A stretch of DNA of 64,000 bases, from positions 443,220 to 507,219 of the forward strand of contig JAMPHO010000001.1 of NCBI GenBank assembly GCA_023663385.1, given 5' to 3'. Under the pieces are notes generated by a model. That model made no database searches and was not told where the DNA came from. It was given only the letters and a program-made list of their open reading frames with translations. This stretch comes from Alistipes timonensis. Its GTDB lineage: Bacteria > Bacteroidota > Bacteroidia > Bacteroidales > Muribaculaceae. Every line of letters begins with the position of its first letter. Positions within the stretch are counted from its first letter, which is position 1. The position numbers and the translations under genes were made by a program. Below are positions 60,912-64,000 of this stretch, one piece after another.

Positions 60912-63242
60912 TTATTTGGCTATTTCTTGAAGCCCGTTCCGCCGGAATTCGGCGGCCGACACTCCGTGCCTGGTTTTGAACACCCGCTGGAAGTACTGCG
61001 GGTCGGAGTAGCCGCAGAGCGCCGAGATGTCGGCCAGCGAGCGCTCTTCGGGTTCGCGGAGCAGTTGCTCGGCCCGCTGCATACGCGCCTCTGTGAGCAG
61101 TTGCGCCGCCGAAATGCCTAATTGCGAGCGCAGATGGCGGTTCAGGGTCGAACGGCTTGCCGCCGCTGCCGCCGCCATATCGTCGATATTTGCCTCAGGG
61201 TTGTCGATATTCTCCTCTATATAGCGCCGCACCCGGTTGAGAAACGGGGTGTCCTCCGGCTTCTCGGGCAATTCCTGTGGCTCGTTGGCGCTGCCATCAG
61301 TTTTTTCAATTACCGGCTCGGGAGCGGTATCGGCTTCGGAAGAATCCTCAGCGGCAGTGCTCCCCGCGGGGGTGCCGGAGCTGATGAGCGCCATATATTT
61401 CTCAAGGAGTTCGCGGCGCTGCCTGTTGACTTTGCGGACGTATATATAGGTGTACGCGATCGCTCCGGCAGCTCCCAGGCCGAGGAGTGCGAAGAGCAGT
61501 GTGGCCCACCAGGTTTCGTACCAGTAAGGGGCGACGTTGATTTCAAGCACGCGGTTATTATCGACCCAGCGGCCATAGCGGTCGGTCGACTGCGCTTCGA
61601 GGAGGTGCCGTCCCGGGGATAGGTTGAACAGGGTCGCGCTTCGGTCGCGGTCGGCGGCGGTCCAGGGGGAGCCGTCGACCCTTGTGCGGTAAAGGATGCC
61701 GGAGTTGTCTACATAGTCGATCGCCGCGAAGCGTATCGTGGCGTTGCGGCCATCGGCGGGAAGATCCACTGAGGTTGTCGGAGCCAGGCGGAATTCCTCG
61801 GCCCCGCCATTGATGGCGATGGTTGTGAACACAATCGGGGGGATGTCGCCGCGGCTGTAGAGGTTGTGGGGGGTGGCGAGGAAGGCTCCCTGCTCCGCGC
61901 CGAACACCCAGGAGCCGTCGGGGAGTTTCACCGGGGTGGTTTCGGCAAAACGGCACGAATCCCCCCAGAATCGGCGGCTGAAGTTTACTGTCTGGCCGCT
62001 CTCGGGGTTGAAAGCGGCTACGTTGTCGTTGCCTACCACCATTATCAGCGTGTCGGAGTCCAGGGCCATGGCCTTGCACATATCCCCCGGCAGCGTTGAG
62101 TTGCCGCGGTTGAAATGGGTGAATTCCGGATCCGGGTCAAGGATGCGCGATTCGTGCACGCGGTCGATGCCCGAGCTTTCCGTTGCTATGTATATGTACC
62201 CTTTGGAGTCGCGGGCGAGCGCCATGGTTGAGTTGCTGCCGAGGCTCCGCGGGTTGTGGCCGTCGCGGCGTATCGGGCGCAGGGTGGTGCTGCGGAAGTC
62301 GCCGTAGTCTATTCGGCCCGCGAGGAGGCCGTCGGTGGTGGCCGCCACGAGTATACCCCCCGGGGTAATGAGCAGCTGCCTCACCCGTTTGCCGCCGAGC
62401 GAAGCCGAGAGGGTGGGGTGCTCGCTCCGCGGGTCGGGGCAGCATTTTACGCCGTCGCCGAAGGTTGCCACCCACAGCCTTCCCAGGGAATCCTCCTTGA
62501 TGTCGTACACGGCGTCGGGTGCGATGCTTTCGCTGCCGTCGCGCGACAGTCCGCCGGGTTTGCACCCAACCCAAAGGTCGCCCGACCGCGTTTCGTAAAT
62601 TGCGTACGGGGCCGAAGTGAGTGTGGTTTTCAAGACGGCTGAATCCGGGGAGGAGTACAGGCGTATGGCCCGGTCGCCCCGGGTGCCTATCAGAAGTTCC
62701 CCTTTGGAGTCGAGGAGCATGGCGCGGGGGTGCAGCCCCTCGGTGCCCTTGATTACGCGAGCGGGATGGTGCGTTTCCGTGAGCTTTCTCAACCCCGACC
62801 CGTCGTAGTTCCAGCGGTTCCCTTGCGAATCGGTCAGACCTCGCCAGGGGCGCCCCATGACCTCGCGCAGGGAGTCTTTGCGCTCCCGGGGAATGTCGTT
62901 GAACTCGTAAGTCGCGAGGTTGAATTCGAAGAAATCATCGTCGGTGTGGCAGAGTATGTTCCTCTCGGCCGACAGGAGTATGTCGCGTATGCGGTCGGTG
63001 CCGATCGGGGCGCGGTCGCCCGGTTTGATTTTCACCCAGTGGAAATCGTAGCCGTCGTAGCAGTTTAGTCCGTTCCAGGTCGCGAACCACAGCAGTCCGT
63101 CGGGAGCCTGCACGCCACCGCCGACCAATGGGCTCGACAGCCCGTCGGCAATATCGTAGCGGCGCTCCGCGACATTGGCGGCCCGGGCCGCGAGGGTGGC
63201 GCAGAGAATGATGAAACAAATAGCGAGGCGAAGCGGTCTCAT
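60912..63242 (-). CDS. Second membrane-spanning one-component regulator: propeller sensor, Y_Y_Y, helix, AraC domain
   Basis: A 776-residue protein. Signal peptide (LRLAICFIILCATLAARA), propeller repeats (~25-490: RYDIADGLSSPLVGGGVQAPDGLLWFATWNGLNCYDGYDF, DIKEDSLGRLWVATFGDGVK), Y_Y_Y domain (~500-570), a membrane helix (~575-600, ATLLFALLGLGAAGAIAYTYIYV), an acidic linker (~620-670), and an AraC HTH (~675-776: IDDMAAAAAASRSTLNRHLRSQLG, LADISALCGYSDPQYFQRVFKTRHGVSAAEFRR). No kinase or receiver domain. ATG 63242 is preferred to 63254 because TATATTTG lies at 63267-63274. It is divergent from the secreted-protein gene at 63417. Confidence 0.9.
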   Translation of the reverse strand: MRPLRLAICFIILCATLAARAANVAERRYDIADGLSSPLVGGGVQAPDGLLWFATWNGLNCYDGYDFHWVKIKPGDRAPIGTDRIRDILLSAERNILCHTDDDFFEFNLATYEFNDIPRERKDSLREVMGRPWRGLTDSQGNRWNYDGSGLRKLTETHHPARVIKGTEGLHPRAMLLDSKGELLIGTRGDRAIRLYSSPDSAVLKTTLTSAPYAIYETRSGDLWVGCKPGGLSRDGSESIAPDAVYDIKEDSLGRLWVATFGDGVKCCPDPRSEHPTLSASLGGKRVRQLLITPGGILVAATTDGLLAGRIDYGDFRSTTLRPIRRDGHNPRSLGSNSTMALARDSKGYIYIATESSGIDRVHESRILDPDPEFTHFNRGNSTLPGDMCKAMALDSDTLIMVVGNDNVAAFNPESGQTVNFSRRFWGDSCRFAETTPVKLPDGSWVFGAEQGAFLATPHNLYSRGDIPPIVFTTIAINGGAEEFRLAPTTSVDLPADGRNATIRFAAIDYVDNSGILYRTRVDGSPWTAADRDRSATLFNLSPGRHLLEAQSTDRYGRWVDNNRVLEINVAPYWYETWWATLLFALLGLGAAGAIAYTYIYVRKVNRQRRELLEKYMALISSGTPAGSTAAEDSSEADTAPEPVIEKTDGSANEPQELPEKPEDTPFLNRVRRYIEENIDNPEANIDDMAAAAAASRSTLNRHLRSQLGISAAQLLTEARMQRAEQLLREPEERSLADISALCGYSDPQYFQRVFKTRHGVSAAEFRRNGLQEIAK

Positions 63243-63266
63243 ATCGCGAATCATTCAAATTTGTGT

Positions 63267-63274
63267 CAAATATA
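63267..63274 (-). promoter_or_regulatory. -7 box for the second regulator gene
   Basis: TATATTTG on the minus strand, full TAnnTTTG match, 24 bases before ATG 63242. Confidence 0.5.
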
Positions 63275-63311
63275 GTGAGAATCGGCGATATTCAGGGGGT
63301 AAAACTTGATT

Positions 63312-63388
63312 TTGACCCGTTTTGACCCGTTTTTCATCCCGATTGACCCGTTTTTCCCTCCCTTGGCGCTGGCGCGTTATTAAATTCG
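63312..63388 (+). promoter_or_regulatory. Promoter with three phased TTGACCCG repeats for the 63417 gene
   Basis: TTGACCCG at 63312, 63322 and 63343 (steps 10 and 21). The last two extend to a perfect 14-base repeat TTGACCCGTTTTTC, period 21. TAAATTCG at 63381-63388 is a -7-like box 28 bases before the ATG; the proximal repeat starts 38 bases before it. Candidate operator of the divergent AraC-type regulator. Confidence 0.6.
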
Positions 63389-63416
63389 CGCTATCAACAT
63401 TAACCTTGAAAAACTG

Positions 63417-64000
63417 ATGCTAACCAAGAGAAGACTACTACAGGCATGCGCCGTCGCGCTGTGCACCCTCCCCGCCGCGGGAGCCGAGCAGACCATCGCC
63501 GCCCACTGGGAATTTACCACCGGCTACGATGAGTCGAAGTCGGGAACGGAGGTTACCTACACCCCCAACGAGGCCGGATGGGCCGCGACTTCCAACGAGC
63601 GCTGGACTTCGCGCCAGCCCTATTTCCTCCCCAACTCCAGCGCCCTTCCAAGGGAGGAGTGCAAGGTATCGCTCCGCACCTCCGACGGCAAGTGGCAGCT
63701 CACCTCAAGCGGCTCCAATCCGAGCTACCTGCTGCGCCTAAATACCGCCTCGACGACAAATTTCACCCCCAAAGCCGACTATGCCGACGCCTCGAAGCAC
63801 GACCAGTACTTCGAAATCTCGATGCCCACTACCGCGCTTAGCAACGTGCGCCTTAATTTCGCCATCGGCGACGGGTCCAGCTCGGCTACCTCGTTCGGCG
63901 TGGTTTACTCCGTCGACGGGGGCGACACCTGGACCATTCTCGACGATTACAAGGCGGCGAGCCACTGGAACAGCTATAACGACGCCACCTACGACCTCAA
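63417..64000 (+). CDS. Secreted protein, N-terminal part (runs off the window)
   Basis: An open frame of 194 codons from ATG 63417 to the end with no stop. Signal peptide MLTKRRLLQACAVALCTLPA cleaved after AAGA; the mature part (AHWEFTTGYDESKSGTEVTY, SYLLRLNTASTTNF, DQYFEISMPTTALSNVRLNF, SFGVVYSVDGGDTWTILDDY) is a jelly-roll-like module similar to the VGWDFRNDEPGSE...FFVQYSLDGKEYKTLGEM module in the pectin esterase at 47750. Probably the front of another polysaccharide-degrading T9SS cargo. Set divergently from the second regulator, its likely activator. Confidence 0.8.
   Translation, partial: MLTKRRLLQACAVALCTLPAAGAEQTIAAHWEFTTGYDESKSGTEVTYTPNEAGWAATSNERWTSRQPYFLPNSSALPREECKVSLRTSDGKWQLTSSGSNPSYLLRLNTASTTNFTPKADYADASKHDQYFEISMPTTALSNVRLNFAIGDGSSSATSFGVVYSVDGGDTWTILDDYKAASHWNSYNDATYDL

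Overview
The window reads as the chromosome of a high-GC Bacteroidales bacterium. The evidence is a SusC/SusD pair, lipoproteins, BACON-like and BspA-like domains, promoter boxes of the TAnnTTTG type, PorQ, and several proteins with type IX secretion (T9SS) C-terminal tails. T9SS use, high GC and pectin enzymes together suggest a non-Bacteroides lineage, perhaps Muribaculaceae; this placement is inference. No rRNA, tRNA or CRISPR array was seen.

Layout. (1) 1-12797, + strand: a polysaccharide utilization locus with SusC (partial), SusD, a DUF5017-type lipoprotein, two related large secreted glycosidase-like proteins, an SGNH esterase and a GH3 with a PA14 insert. (2) 12802-14392: an AT-richer AlbA_2/Schlafen-type ATP-binding gene sitting between two diverged copies of one terminator region. 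(3) 14382-20440, - strand: YpfJ-type zinc peptidase, MutS2, and an operon of outer-membrane protein, BACON-like lipoprotein and secreted LRR-caspase. (4) 20534-20939: intergenic DNA with a ~180 bp imperfect palindrome. (5) 20940-25439, + strand: porQ-cmk-ispH, a small lipoprotein, nhaA. (6) 25528-31634, - strand: GH28, a YciO/Sua5 protein, a SUI1-like factor, a lipoprotein, dihydroorotase, a polyprenol-phosphate mannosyltransferase and a TPR protein, divergent from the GDP-mannose pyrophosphorylase at 31824. (7) 33003-40435, - strand: sirtuin, a membrane protein, epimerase, GT4, Lrp/AsnC regulator, histidine kinase, HAD phosphatase and an AbiE toxin-antitoxin pair. (8) 40712-57213, + strand: AsmA-like giant, BspA-like T9SS cargo, a membrane-spanning propeller/AraC regulator, a giant two-esterase pectin enzyme (CE12-like plus CE8), and a fibronectin-type T9SS surface protein. 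(9) 57308-58462: a RAYT transposase with three REP sequences. (10) 58498-64000: K+/H+ antiporter, two QdtA-like sugar isomerase cupins, a second propeller/AraC regulator, and the start of a divergent secreted protein.

The strongest thread is pectin use: GH28, CE8, CE12-like and other SGNH esterases, T9SS export, and two regulators that appear to carry a signal from a periplasmic propeller through one membrane helix straight to an AraC DNA-binding domain. Next to each regulator is a promoter of the same build: a direct repeat with a 21-22 bp period whose proximal copy starts 38-39 bp upstream of a TAAnTTCG box. This is the observation I would check first. The secreted caspase operon, the terminator-duplication insertion and the REP/RAYT unit come next.
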